DNA of 64,000 bases, from positions 143,114,351 through 143,178,350 of the forward strand of contig CP136062.1 of assembly GCA_032622095.1 (NCBI GenBank), read 5' to 3'. Source of the stretch: Siphonodentalium dalli (taxonomy: Eukaryota > Mollusca > Scaphopoda > Gadilida > Siphonodentaliidae). The notes beneath the pieces are model-generated. The model had not been told where the DNA came from. It saw nothing but the letters and a program-made list of their open reading frames with translations, and ran no database searches. The position numbers and the translations under genes are program-made. Below are positions 48,980 through 61,700 of the stretch, piece after piece. The first letter of the stretch is position 1; each line of letters begins with the position of its first letter.

Positions 48980-50170
48980 AGTCATTTCCGGCCAAAGGCC
49001 AGTGGGATGGTCCAACTGCATTTTTCAGGTCTCTTCACCCTTTCTTGATGTGTCCATGTTGTTGGCACTGAAGTTGGCAAGAAGCAAGGCATGGTGGAGG
49101 TGTCAGCTGCTGTTGAGTATTCTGTGGTTCTGTCTGTTTCGTAAAGTTGAAGGATGGACTTTGTCTTTTTCATGGTGAGTAGCTGGTTTTGTAGTTGGAG
49201 ATGATGGATGAATAGGCTGTTGTCTTATCTAGTGAGTGTCAGGTTTCTGAGTTCCTTCAGTCGTTGCGTCATTGCAGGTATGTTTGCTGCGTCATGGAGG
49301 ACTTTGGTCTGTGTCCATGCTGGCTGGCGGAGGGCTTAGTTCTGTAATTTGTGTCGATGTAGGTCTTTGGAGCTGCTATGAGGATAGCAGCACAATACTC
49401 CATGATTGGACAGATGAAGATCTTGTAGAGGTTGATGAGAGTCTGTCTGTTGGTTCCTCAGTCTATTACCCGGAGACATCTTAGTATCCAGTTATTTTTC
49501 TGGCTTTGTCGGCTATATTCTTGTTGTGTGAGTTGAGGGTCATTTGTTGGTCTAAGGTGATTCCTAGTAGGGTTGCATGGTCAGATGGTTGAATTGTCTC
49601 GCTGTCGATCTTGATGTTGATGGACTGTGTTTTCTTTCTTCTGTGGAATAGGATGAGTTGGGTCTTCTTGGAGTTGAGTTTGATTCTCCATTTTGACAAC
49701 CATGTTGATAGATCGGGATATTTCAATATTGTTTCTTCGGTTGATTGGCATAGATTAGAAAGAGGAGCGGACTGAGTACTGATCCTTGATGTGTAATCTA
49801 GTAGGTAGACTGGGTTTGACATGTTGTTGATATGGATGCTGAGTTAACAGTCTTGTAGAAATGAGGCGACAAGGCATGTGTATTTTCTTGCGATGTTGAA
49901 ATGGCTGATTTGGTAGCAGAGGCCATCGTGCAATACAGAGTCAAAGGCTTTTTCCATGTCTAGGAATACTGCAGCTGTTGTCTTCTGCTAGTCGGATGAT
50001 GTGTTCCATGCCTTGTCTGTTTCCGTGCTGCCATACATTGAAGAGGTTGGAGGTTTCTAGGCATTCTCGTAGTCGGCTGCTGATGATTCTCTCAAAGAGT
50101 TTTCAGGTACAATGTACACTGTAGGAGACTGATGGGTTGACAGTATAGTTGTTGGTTATGGAGTGGTCTT
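48980..50170 (-). pseudogene. Decayed Jockey-like non-LTR retrotransposon
   Basis: The frame 49481-49822 encodes LSTWLSKWRIKLNSKKTQLI and DHATLLGITLDQQM, RT and thumb segments typical of Jockey-type LINEs. Flanking sequence continues the homology in other frames (an ERIISSRLRECLE-like piece near 50080, a HGNRQG-like piece near 50020, ALRQPAWTQTKVLHDAANIP near 49300). The YADD region is deleted or shifted. Stops and frameshifts make it inactive. Confidence 0.85.
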
Positions 50171-50289
50171 TGTCTGGCTCAGCTCAGGTATCATTCCTCC
50201 AATGGGTGAGTTGTGAATAGTGTTTGCCTTTTATACACTGGGTATGTGAGGCATTGGTTTGATTGGTTGATTTTCCTTTGGTCATAAGG

Positions 50290-50790
50290 TTTAAAGGTAC
50301 GGTTGGCCTTGGCGGTGGGTATCCTGTGAAAATATTTCCACCCGTCAAAAACCGCCACAAACAGAAAGAACATCAAAATGTAGACAGACTTTGTCCGTAT
50401 ATAAATAAGAAATATCGCATTAACAGTATGTTATTCTCATATGGTTAACCATTGTTATGTAAACAAAAGCATAAAAAGTTACTTTTCTGGTGTTTGTTTA
50501 TATTATGATGGTAAACATAAAGAGCGTTCTTTGTTGGTGAATTCCTGATATGGAACGAATAAAGAGCGTTTATGCCATTTGTGTGTGATTAGCCAGCAGC
50601 ATTGTGCTGTCTTCTGTAACACAATCAGGCTCTTGCTTAGATAAAATATAGTAAATCTTTATGATAACATGCTGTTTACGCGATGGTCATGGTATATATG
50701 AACGAAACTGTATGCGTTTTAATGTTTTTCTGTTTACGGTGATTGGAACAAATATGAATATTTTCGACAACTAAGGCCTCACGTGCCTTT
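50290..50790. repeat. Interspersed repeat, uninterrupted copy
   Basis: GTTGGCCTTGGCGGTGGGTA ... TTATGTAAACAAAAGCA ... TTTATGCCATTTGTGTGTGA matches 52950-53130 and 54505-54790, where a family R block separates the halves. Confidence 0.7.
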
Positions 50791-51001
50791 AAATAGACCA
50801 AAGGTGTCAAAAATTTATTATTTCTCTGGCAGAAGGTGGAGCGAACAAGTCAGATTATATTTGGCTTAATTAGTTCCTTTTTGTCAGAGCGTCGGTACGA
50901 GTGAGTTGTGCGGTCTGTAACCTTCATTGGAAGCAACCGCCCTCGTGCTGATGCCGGCGAGTGAGACGGTTTTGGATTAGGCTTAGCGCGACGGACAATG
51001 G

Positions 51002-51965
51002 AGCTAATCCCTGACGCCGCGTTAGCTGCAATACAAAGATCTCAAATAGTGGACACTGTTAGCTGGAGTCTCCAGTCTAACAGGGGCTAATTGACTCTTT
51101 GTGTTGAATTCCGGACAGAAGATGCTGGTAACCAGAGATCTTCTACCCAGAGCAGGAACGCCAAGACCAGCCGTACCATGAAAGAGGAGCCTCCTCTCGA
51201 AGGAGAAGGGACGCAGCCAGACGGGCGAAATGGAAGAAAAAGAAGGGGGTGACTGTTGATCTGCCGGTCACCCCTCCCCGTGTGGTCCAGCCATCCAGTG
51301 TCACAGCCGGTAGGCTGGAGTTGTCTGAGAGACGCCCAGACGACCCGGCCTGCATGGAGACAGGTGACATCAGACCAGCTAGCAGGGACTCCGTAGATCT
51401 GCCGGAGGTCCCTGCTGTCGGCACAGAGACGAGCGGAGACAGGGACGCGGATACCACCCCCGATGTTCCTGCCGCCAGTTTCGACGTGGAGATGGAAACA
51501 CCACCCAGCCATTCTCCACCAGGGGCGGAATCTACCATCACCGCCCCTCCGACGCCGAGGTATGAAGAGAAGCCGGCGACGTCCATCACCAAAGAACAGA
51601 TGGAAAAACAACGCGAAAAGATCAAGACAGCGATTGTAACACACCACGCAGCAGGAATGACTTACCATCTCACCAAATACGAATTCTTCCTGCTGCGGGA
51701 TCGCCAGGTCTGGCACAGTAACAGCAATTCCAACACCGACATATGGCCAGTACACACTAGCCTATTCAAAGCGTCCACGATCACCAGAAAAAAGAAAATG
51801 AATACCACAAAGAATCTATAAATTGCTATCTTTTTTTCATTTTTCCCCCTCTTATTCTCTAATAAAAGCAAAATCATGAGGGATTAACGAAAGGGCCCTT
51901 CGACCCTTTCGACAATCCCGGGGCTAGCTACCCCAAACAACCCAATAAAAAAAAAAAATAAAAAA
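51002..51965 (+). mobile_element. Second copy of the gag/ORF1-like element, with poly(A) tail
   Basis: The frame from about 50999 has LIPDAALAAIQRSQIVDTVS and SWSLQSNRG before a stop. A shifted frame (51132-51821) has SSRRRRDAARRAKWKKKKG and a Pro/acidic region, then a distinct C-terminal part (KYEFFLLRDRQVWHS). A hairpin CGAAAGGGCCC ... GACCCTTTCG (51888-51911) and a poly(A)-like tail at 51947-51970 follow. Order of blocks, hairpin and tail match 24440-25360. The stop and frameshift show decay. Confidence 0.62.
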
Positions 51966-52208
51966 AAAATTATTATCCTGATCAATTGATTTTTTTAGTA
52001 ACTCTCTGTTGGGGTGCAGGTAATGTTTAGTTCAAGTTCTTGAAATGAATATAGATCGCAGATCTGGTTCAGTTTAGATTCTGAGGGTAATTAATGGATT
52101 TTTTTTGTAGGCGGCAGCTCCATGCTTCCGTAACATTGATTGACAGTCCGGAAGTGGAATATTTTGGGGATTTTCATTTTCAAAATTAATTGAGTAACAT
52201 TCAGTTTT

Positions 52209-55079
52209 ATGGGAGGCCAAATTCTTTTTTAATAATTATTTGTGCTTAAGTGCAAATATTTGTGTTTAGCACAATTATATATGCTTAAGTGTAAAAACAT
52301 TGTGTTTAAGCACAAATATATTCGCTTAAGCACAAATATTTGCACTTAACACAAACATTTGAGCTTAAGTACAATTATTTTAGCTAATTAAGCAAAATTA
52401 TTTGAGCTCAAGTGGAAATGTTTGTGCTAAAGCGCAAATATTTGTGCTTATTTTATTAAAGCTCAAATATGTATATTACATTCCCCATCAATATACCGGT
52501 AGATCGTCCCTCAAAAATAAAATATACTTCCCCATGTTTTCCAGGTCCCATGATACTTTGTGGTGGGCTATGGTAATATCAACAGGGTGTGTTAGGTAAG
52601 GTTTTTAATTTCCTTATTCAGCTTAAGCACAAATAATTGCACTTAAGCACAAATAATTGTGCTTAGCGTTAGGCACAAAAAGCTTTTTTTGGGCTTAGCC
52701 TTAAGCGTAATTATATTTTTTTGCGCTTAAGCACAAATAATTGTATGGGAGGCCTTTTTCACATTTATTAGATAATTGGACTTAAACGCAATTACTTACA
52801 TCTTTACCCAATTATGCTTAAGTGCAATTGAACTGCACTTAAGCACAATAGCCATAGCAAGTTTTCACCCCTCGTAGATCAAATGAGGTTCATTATAAGG
52901 TTTTGCTGGATAGTCACTCTGCAGACTATTCTATAAGAATTAAAGATACGGGTACAGGCGGCGTTGGCAGTGGGTATGCTGTTAAAATATTCAGCTCCGT
53001 CAAAAACTGCCATAAACAGAAGGAATAGTAAAATATAGACAGACTTTGTTCTTATACCAATAAGAAATATGGCATAAACAGTATTGTATGCTATTGTCAA
53101 ATGTTTTTCCTTTGTTATGTAAACAAAAGCAAACGAGAGGCCGATCACGATCGGCAGATGTTTAACCCATACATTGGCGATACCGATTTAGCTATTTTAA
53201 TAAATCCTTACACCAAACTTTTCATGAGTGCAAAAGTTTCAAAAATTCACACCTTACTATTAAGGTCACAAGTGGATTAATTAGCTAATTAAGCTCAATC
53301 CATAGTCAGAGAGAAGCACCATAGCAGTTAAAGACAAAATAGTTAAGAAATTGAGTAGATAAACATCATAGTAACTCCATTTATTTGCTTATTACATTGG
53401 AATGTGAGACATACCATATTAGGTTTTATTTTTATTTTTATTTTTTTTATTATGTTTTGTGTTAGCTGAATATTAAAAATTCATGGGATCATTTAAATGG
53501 GAGAAAACTTCAGAAAAGGGTTAATATTTCCCATTCAAAAACCAATCAATACCTGAACAACTATACAAGTGAGGGATGTATAGACCTGGATATCAAATGA
53601 TTGATAATGATCGGATATAAAATGTTTTAAGGCAGAATTTTCAGATAGCTAGAGGTGGGATATGAGATTGGTCAGATTGAAAATATTAGATTCATTACAT
53701 TGGATAGCATACTGTATGACTATGGAATGGGTGGGTAATTTTCTTCTAAGCTGATCATTGGAAAGATATAATGTATGTAAACAGCGGAAATATAATTAAA
53801 GTTATAGTTAATATATTCAAAACCAATCGATACCAAAATCTACACAGGCGAAAAATGTATCTGACATCATTAACATGGATACAATTATTTATATAGTGAT
53901 TGTGTGAAAAATATTTAGTTATCACATTGTGTCAACAGAATTGGTGGAGGATGTTAATATTTTTAAGCAAATAAACCAAATGACCCTCACTATGCAGGTT
54001 AGGGGTGTGTTAACATAAACTATGCCAAGAACTATAAACACAATCAAAGGAAATATTTGAGTAATAAAATCGGATAGAATGGGGTTAATCTTACCCAAAC
54101 TAATGAACTGATAAACACAAAAAGTCTATAAAAATCATGTCATTGGATTTAGAAACCCATACAATAAGTCTCTAATGTCATGAACCTGTTTCAACAAAGG
54201 GGTTAACTAAATATTGCACAGAACACAGAATGGACCAGAGAGTCATCAATCACAGTTTTTATCAACAGACTCTTCTATAGCCATGCTATCTATCTCTATC
54301 TAGTGTCCCACTAAACATAACTCAATTACCAATAATACACTCTCTGTGTTATGCCAGAAGTTCTCTTCTCTTCTAAGCTCACAGTGGGAGATCTCTCACA
54401 GTGCAGGCAGGCATTACCATAACTCTGTTAAAATATACCGAATCAAACTCAAATTTGAACCTGATCTGTATTTCGGGGGGAGGACCATTATCCGCCCATA
54501 TGTACCAAATAATAAAGACCGTTTATATCATTTGTGTGTGATTAACCAATAGAATTGCGCTCTGTTATGTAAACAGAAGCAAAACTTCTGTAACACGATC
54601 AGGTTCTTGTTTACGTACACAATCGTTTGTCTTGACGACAATATACTATTTACGCGCTGATTATGTTTGGCATATGTGCAAAACTATATACTTAGTATAT
54701 TTTAATTTTCCTTCTGTTAATTGATGGCGATTTGAACAAATATGAATATTTATGCAACGAACATCGCCCGTGCCTTCAAGGGGGTTTTGTTTATGATGAT
54801 CAATAATTGCGCTTAAGCGCAATTCAATTGAATTGCGCTTAAGAGCAATTGAATTTAGAGAGTTTTTGAAGCACACAATTGCTGACCACATAATGTTACT
54901 TAAATGAATTGCGATTAATCACAATAGAAATTTCATTTGTGTACAACTAATTGTGTTTAAGAGCAATTCAATTGCGCTTAAGTCCAATTATTTAATAAAT
55001 GTGAAAACGGCTTCCCATATTGTTGGGCTTAAGCGCAAATAATTATTAAAAGTGAATTCGGCCTCCCATACAGTTTCAC
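52209..55079. mobile_element. Composite TIR element with GCTTAAGC palindromes
   Basis: TATGGGAGGCC starts at 52209 and again at 52745; inverse copies GGCTTCCCATA and GGCCTCCCATA occur near 55010 and 55069. Between the ends are many short palindromes of the form TTGTGCTTAAGCACAA. The centre contains the 52950-53130 repeat, a family R block (53133-54480) and the rest of the repeat (54505-54790), so at least two insertions are nested. No transposase is seen. Confidence 0.65.
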
Positions 55080-55521
55080 ATATTATATTTATGATTTTCC
55101 ACTTCCAAACTTCGCTTCGCCTTCGGTCTTTAGTGACTTCACCTGTTAACTCTGATGTCACGAGAAATAAACAGGATCTAATTTAAATACACGTATGTTC
55201 ACAAACACATGCGTGTGGAATCAGATTTTAACATAATCATAATTTACATTGAGAAGAATCTTTGAATTTCAAACTTCGAATCGAAGTGGGAAATTCCAAA
55301 ATTTAAAATGAGTAGCATGCAAAAGTTCGACACGGGTCCGGAACAACAGCAGGTGCGCGTTAATCTTATGTCGAAAATAGAATATATAAAAATTATTCTG
55401 AATGTTTTTATTCATCTTATAAGAACTAGAAGAGAATATAACTAAATTTATTGTCCATGTCAATAATAATAAAATAAATAATAATTTTGTGCGAAACTAA
55501 AAATTGTTTCTAATCAACAAC
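55080..55521. other. Upstream region of TMEM67
   Basis: This 440-bp AT-rich stretch before the TMEM67 ATG must hold its 5' UTR and promoter. I see no TATA box at a convincing distance and no clear X-box. Confidence 0.4.
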
Positions 55522-55738
55522 ATGGCGGCCGAAGAGCGAATGCCAGTTTTTATCTACACGATATTTCTCTGCATATACCTTGTATATTCTCAGGGAACAT
55601 CCTACTTCGCACCATACCAAAATGTCGATGATTGCTCTAAACTATCGTCGGAAGAGTATCACCAATTTTTCGATACTGCGACCTTACAATGCCTCAACTG
55701 TCCCCAGACAAGTGTCCAGCAAACAGTCAGCTCGGACG
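55522..55738 (+). CDS. TMEM67: TMEM67 exon 1
   Basis: The exon carries the ATG (AACATGGCGG), a signal peptide and the first CxxC pair, and ends SSDG before GTAGGT, phase 1. The frame is open upstream of the ATG for a few codons without another ATG. Confidence 0.85.
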
Positions 55739-58700
55739 GTAGGTTTCAACATGTTTTGTGTACCCGCGTCCATGTCGGCCTGTGTCGTTCTGTGGGTTGG
55801 TCTGAAAAAAAAAACATATTATATGTTTTCAGCCAAGTTATAAACTATTTTCTGATGATAATTTGTGACAAATCCATGGGCTATTCCAAGAATATAGTTT
55901 GGGTACCCTGACTGAGTTTCGGTCATATCACGTATGCCCATCACGTCATCACTGCCATCAGACTCCAGAGAATGAGAGATTATGATGAGGCGGTGGGGGT
56001 TCCCGCTCCCAAACGAGGGGTCCAGGGGTGGTTATCCTTCCTCCCCTTCCGTAATTTTTTGAAAATTGAAAATCCAATGTTCTGAGAGTGAGAGTGAATC
56101 TGGAGACCGTATACATTCTCAAAATAAGTGTCCCTTTTAACATGGTGATCACTACTCTCGGGATCCAAATAAGCGTACCCGTACGCTTAACTATTTTCAA
56201 GGAGAAATCCCCCCCTGTACGCTGCTTATTTGGGACCCTACGTTTATTAAATTTCAGCTAAATGTGTAAAAAAAATATGAATTTATGTGCTTAAACCTAA
56301 GCTAAATGTATATGTTTGAAACACTTGAACATTCAGTTATTAATTGTTTGTACTTTAAATATAGCCTGCGATGTTTACATCGACAGCTGGGTACGCGCAC
56401 ATTTTACGTGAGAATCTGACGTCATTTTGTTGTGGGAACACCGATCAGTCTATTTATATTTCGTGTCAAACTATTCACATTGGCCTGAATTAGCGGCAAA
56501 TAACTTGCTAGCATTTAGTCAATAGTGTGTATTAGAGAAGTAACTAAAACGAAATGCGTACGTGTATAGGCAGTACATAGTATCAGTTTGCGCGTATACT
56601 ATGTCGCAACCACGAGTGTACTGTTGAGGCGAACTTCCCTATAGAGCAATAATGAATGCATCCATGGATGCACTGTGAGTTCGGTTTCGGCAAGCACGTG
56701 TTCGCGGGGGTTCTCAATGGGGATTGCAATAAACTGAACTGCTGGTACATTTAATTAGCACTGTAATCAGTGTGAATATTTTTGGGGTATTGTCGTCATT
56801 TATCGTTTTATTATGGCGATCGGTGAGCGATCGCATGCATTCATCTTCATAGCACTAGCAGTCAACGCACACACGCCAATATTTTATCGACATCGGTCAT
56901 CTCATAGAAAACACACATCGCACATGTTGGGACCCCATTGATACATTTTGTTATAATTTATAAATAGAATAAGTACTTCTTCCAAGTTCTCGCCGAACGA
57001 GATTGAAATTTGTTTAAAAACAAAATGGCTGATGTTTTCCACGATAAACATGAAAAATATAATTTGGAACAAAAAGATAAATTAGCAGAATTAGCAGACA
57101 AATACAAGAAAGAATATGAAACGAGCTTTCAAAAATGTGGGTGACACTTGGTATTAGTTCAAAATGAATTGAATACTTTGAACAATTATTAGGTTCAATT
57201 TTTCTCCAGTGATCTCTGTATGAGAACATATGAACTATAAACCACAATTTTTGACCCATACTTAGTGTTGATTTGCGAAAATTGCCCCTGTACTATTATT
57301 GCGCCCCCGTACTATTATTTATTTTAAAGGAAATTTCACCCCTGTACTATTATTCCGCCCCCTACTATTATTTGGATCCCGAGAGTACATCAGCCGTTTA
57401 CAACACAGTCGAAACTAAACGCAACGCGGTCGTTGCCTTCCTAATGCATTGAAGGTAAATTGTGACCATGTTGTCGTTGAAGTATAACGCGGACCGTGTT
57501 GGAGTTCAATTCATTGCCTTGGGAGTTAACAAGGTCTTATAATGTCAGCACTGAATTTTGTTAGCCTATTTAAGTATTTTGTAGTATATATTTTTATTTT
57601 ATTTTATTTATGTTCAAATTTTAATAATTCCGTGTTATTTTCCCACTCCTAGTCTCCGTTCAAAACGATGTTTGAAAATTAAAAAGGCGACACGATAAAT
57701 GAACCCTTTAAGCAAAATAACATATAAATATTTATGAGGAAGCATTGGAATGCCCACATATTACTGAGAATCAACAACATACCATACTGGCATCACCACC
57801 CTGATTAAATGCCTGACACAATATGAATATCAAAGGAAGACAGCGCATTGTTAGGAAGAAATCCGGAACTTCAATCTACTTGTGAGACGTTCCTAATTGA
57901 CCATGCTGTCAATCAATTTATAGATGATAAGCTGGTAGAAGGAGTCATCTTCATCAAATTGCTGTATTGTAATATAATATTTTGCCCCATAAAGTTACAA
58001 ATGCAGAATGGCCTTTGATCTAAATTGAATAACTTCAAAATATGAGACAATATAGCAAAGTGAGCATGCTCAAATAGAGAGGTTCACAATGGGGAAGTTA
58101 TGGTTTTTCATGCAAAGTCAACAGGGCACTGATCTCTGAATAATATTTTTACAAACTTTATGGATGTATAATTATGCGGATGAAAGACTAATTAAAGTCA
58201 TCAAAGTCAGAAGAATCAAGTCCAGCTCTATTTCAGCATTGAACAACAAATAGTGTTTATTGTTGGCTTATTTAATATATGGTATGCATGATATGAATAA
58301 CAAGCATTATTGACAAAAATTTGAAAACATGTGGAAAATTTCTGTTATGACATTTGTTCGTAAAGTATATGAATGCTCTTTATTGTTACTAGTACATGGC
58401 TGCTATAGAAAACAGTTTCGGGACACTGGAACATGATAAAATGAAATAGTTACTCAATTTGTACCTACATGTACCTGACCGAACATGCTAAACTGTGATC
58501 ATATATTTAAGGGGGGCTCTCAAAGTCATATTTCATGTAATGCATACAATATAGAACATTACTCTATTTATTACACTTCTGCATCAATTTGTTTCGCCAA
58601 ATATGATTTTTAAAACACCCAGAATTAATGCCTGAAAGTCCCGATGTGGAGTAAGATCAAGCATAAAAAATTCAGTCTAGATCAGTAAGCGACGTACTCT

Positions 58701-61700
58701 TGGGTGCCCAATAAACGTACATGTACGATTGTTAAATTTGAGTTAAAATTCCCGCCTGTACGATTGTTATTTGGCCCTGTGCGTTTATTTAAAAAAAAAT
58801 AAATATATTTTTATTTTTTTTACTTCACTCACTTCAGACTCTATACGAACCACCATGTACTAGTAGCAACTACGAACCTGGTACTAGTAGGCCTACTAAT
58901 ACTCGTACTCCCCCATGTGATGAATCAGAAAATGAGTCAGATGTGTGCGATCCTTCTACTAGTAATACTTGTACTAGTATGCCTACCGACCAGTTGGTGA
59001 CAAACTTTAGCCAGAATTTGACCACTGGAACATATGTTGTTGGGCGAACCGGAAACCATTTTTTGCCAGGCTGTATAACAGATGAATGTCCACTGATGGT
59101 TAAGTTTTTTTAGCCATGCCGTGGCAGTGAAAACTTGTACAAATCAGCTGGTGCATTTTCTGTATAAATTTCAAATGTTGAGAAAGTTCTTGAAAGGCAA
59201 CCTGACATTATTCCAGCAGGCTCGCGTGGGTTCTCATATTATAAATTCTATTTGTAAATGTAAATGCATATTGTTATGAATGTTCAATTTGTTTTGAAAA
59301 AAAAAAAAAAAATACTTACCAAATACTCACCTTACTCTATCTTCCAAGTGTTGCAGTTTCTGCTGATAAGTGTAGTACATGTACAGTACTGGTAGAATTG
59401 TATAGTATTAAGGCTGAAAAAAAATCGGTTAGGGGTCTCCCTTCCTACTAGTAGTACTAGTGGGTGATTTTTGTATATGTTAAAGTATCTCGCAAAACAT
59501 ACTACTAGTAGTATATATATCCTTGGATCCCAAATTGTATTTACTGTAGTATTAGTACTAGTACTTACTAGTAAGGATACTATTGCTGAATATACAATCC
59601 ATTTCTCAAAGTGGATTACAATGTTGAATGTAGTAATAACATATAAATTAGTACTAGTACTAGTACAATAATAGGACGAGCTATGGTGGATTTTAAATGA
59701 GTATTTCAATAGATTTGGGGAAAATTCCACCCTGTATGTTTATTCCGCCCTGTATGTTTATTAAAAAATCGGGAATTATTAGGCACTCAAGAGGAATGTT
59801 GATGAGTCACAAGAAATGACATAATTCACTAATGACATTACCATTTTTAATTAATGGCGTTTTCAATGGAAATCACTCATAGGAGTGTAATAATATATGT
59901 TACATATAAACACACTAGTTTAATAATAGATAATATGTAGATACCGGTAGGTACATGTATGCTGGCATTTTCATAGATGTACTGCTAGTAAATGTGTTGA
60001 TTTTATAACATAACTATCAGAGCATCATTCTTGTATCAGAACTGCAATTTTATTATCATAAATTTGGCAGAAATACAATCACAAAACATGTACATGTAAA
60101 CACGGCATATTTACATTGGAACTGAAAGTGAAAATGAAAGTAAGATTCTGGATTCATAGCTCTGTGTGATTACACAATGTTACAGAAAATAGGTCTCTAA
60201 TAAATCACTGTTTTATTATTGTTTTATATACACAATGACATTTGTTCGTGAATAAAACAATGCAAATGTGTAAATATTGACATATATTTATGGATGCATA
60301 CATGTATAGCTCAAAAATCGCAAAGTACAAGATAGATCCGAGCATGTGGTCGCCTTTTCTAGGAATTTTTAGAATGCTGTACGTAAACTACTTGACAGAC
60401 TTGAAATTACAGGAGGATCTCAACCAAATGAGGACGATCTTACTCAAAAATAAAACAAACCTACATGTATGGCCAGTTTCTTAATAAACTAATACATTTT
60501 TATACAAGACAGATAAAAAAATCGCCATTATTTGACAATATATCTGGCCATCATTTCGCTCAGCTGACAAAACATGCCTGTCAGGCAAATGCAAGCCACC
60601 ATTCCATTTTGTTTATGACCACCTGCACCGTGTTATGCTGCGTTGGCGGTTATCTCGACCACGTTATAATGCTCTGACGGTTACCTTGACCACATTGAAA
60701 ATTACAACTGCATTGGAGTAACGTTATGACCTCGTTGCATTAACACTGACTAGAACCGCATTGATGGTCATTTTTCAATGCGGTCTCACAGTGGTTCAAA
60801 CATGGTCAAGGATGGACACTTATTTTGAGAATATGTGTATTGTGCTATTCAGGTTGGTTAATTTAGTCATTTTTATATGTACCCGTATCATAGTATGGTA
60901 CTCATAATGTCAACGCCTGGATTGACTACTCATCGTTGGTCCATCCTTCTGTCTGTCCGTTGACACTTTATGCATGGTGCGATAACTCAAACATTTTCTA
61001 TCAAATCGGAAAAAAGTTCTGTAAATTAATTTCTCAGCCCAAATTATAGATCGAGTTCGAATATGGGTTCGATTTGAGTTTTTTTTAAGGGAGTTTATGG
61101 CCCTTTGTTTTACTTAGAATTATCGAGATTTGAGGATTCCTGATGATAACAGGCTTGCCACTATGAGAGATGTGAGACAATTTTATTGCCTGGTTGCTGC
61201 GATAATACAAACATTTTTTATCTGATCGGAACCAAATGGCATGTGAGTGCCTCAGCCCAAAACACGGATCAAATTTGAATATGGGCTTGATCCGATTATA
61301 TTTACCAGAGTTATGGTCCTTTTTCGACTTACATGTAGAATTATCCAGATTTTAGGATTCCTGATGATAACAGGCTTGCCACTGTAAGAGATGTGAGACA
61401 ATTTGATCTCCTGTGGACTAATCTGTTAGATATCATCTATTGTAATGTGTAAAGGATTTCCTTATTAATACTCCATAGGGAGAATTGCTTTAAGTCTTAT
61501 TTATAATTTGTTCATAGGGTCATGGTTGAGTGAATTTTAGGGGGCCACAGAGAGGTCAAAAGATTAACATTGAGGGCTATGGGGTTTTCATGGATTTCAT
61601 CTCAGAGCAGAAATCAGTGCTTTTCTATGTATGAAAACAATATATTAATACTATAGAGCATTCAGGGATGTTGTCAGTTTATCGTGTCAGAGGGTCCTAG

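Noticed and set aside
48980..50170. Active LINE
   Set aside because: Frames are broken, the catalytic box is missing and stops are frequent.
46434..55522. Shared bidirectional promoter of TTF2 and TMEM67
   Set aside because: The starts are about 9 kb apart with several transposons between them.
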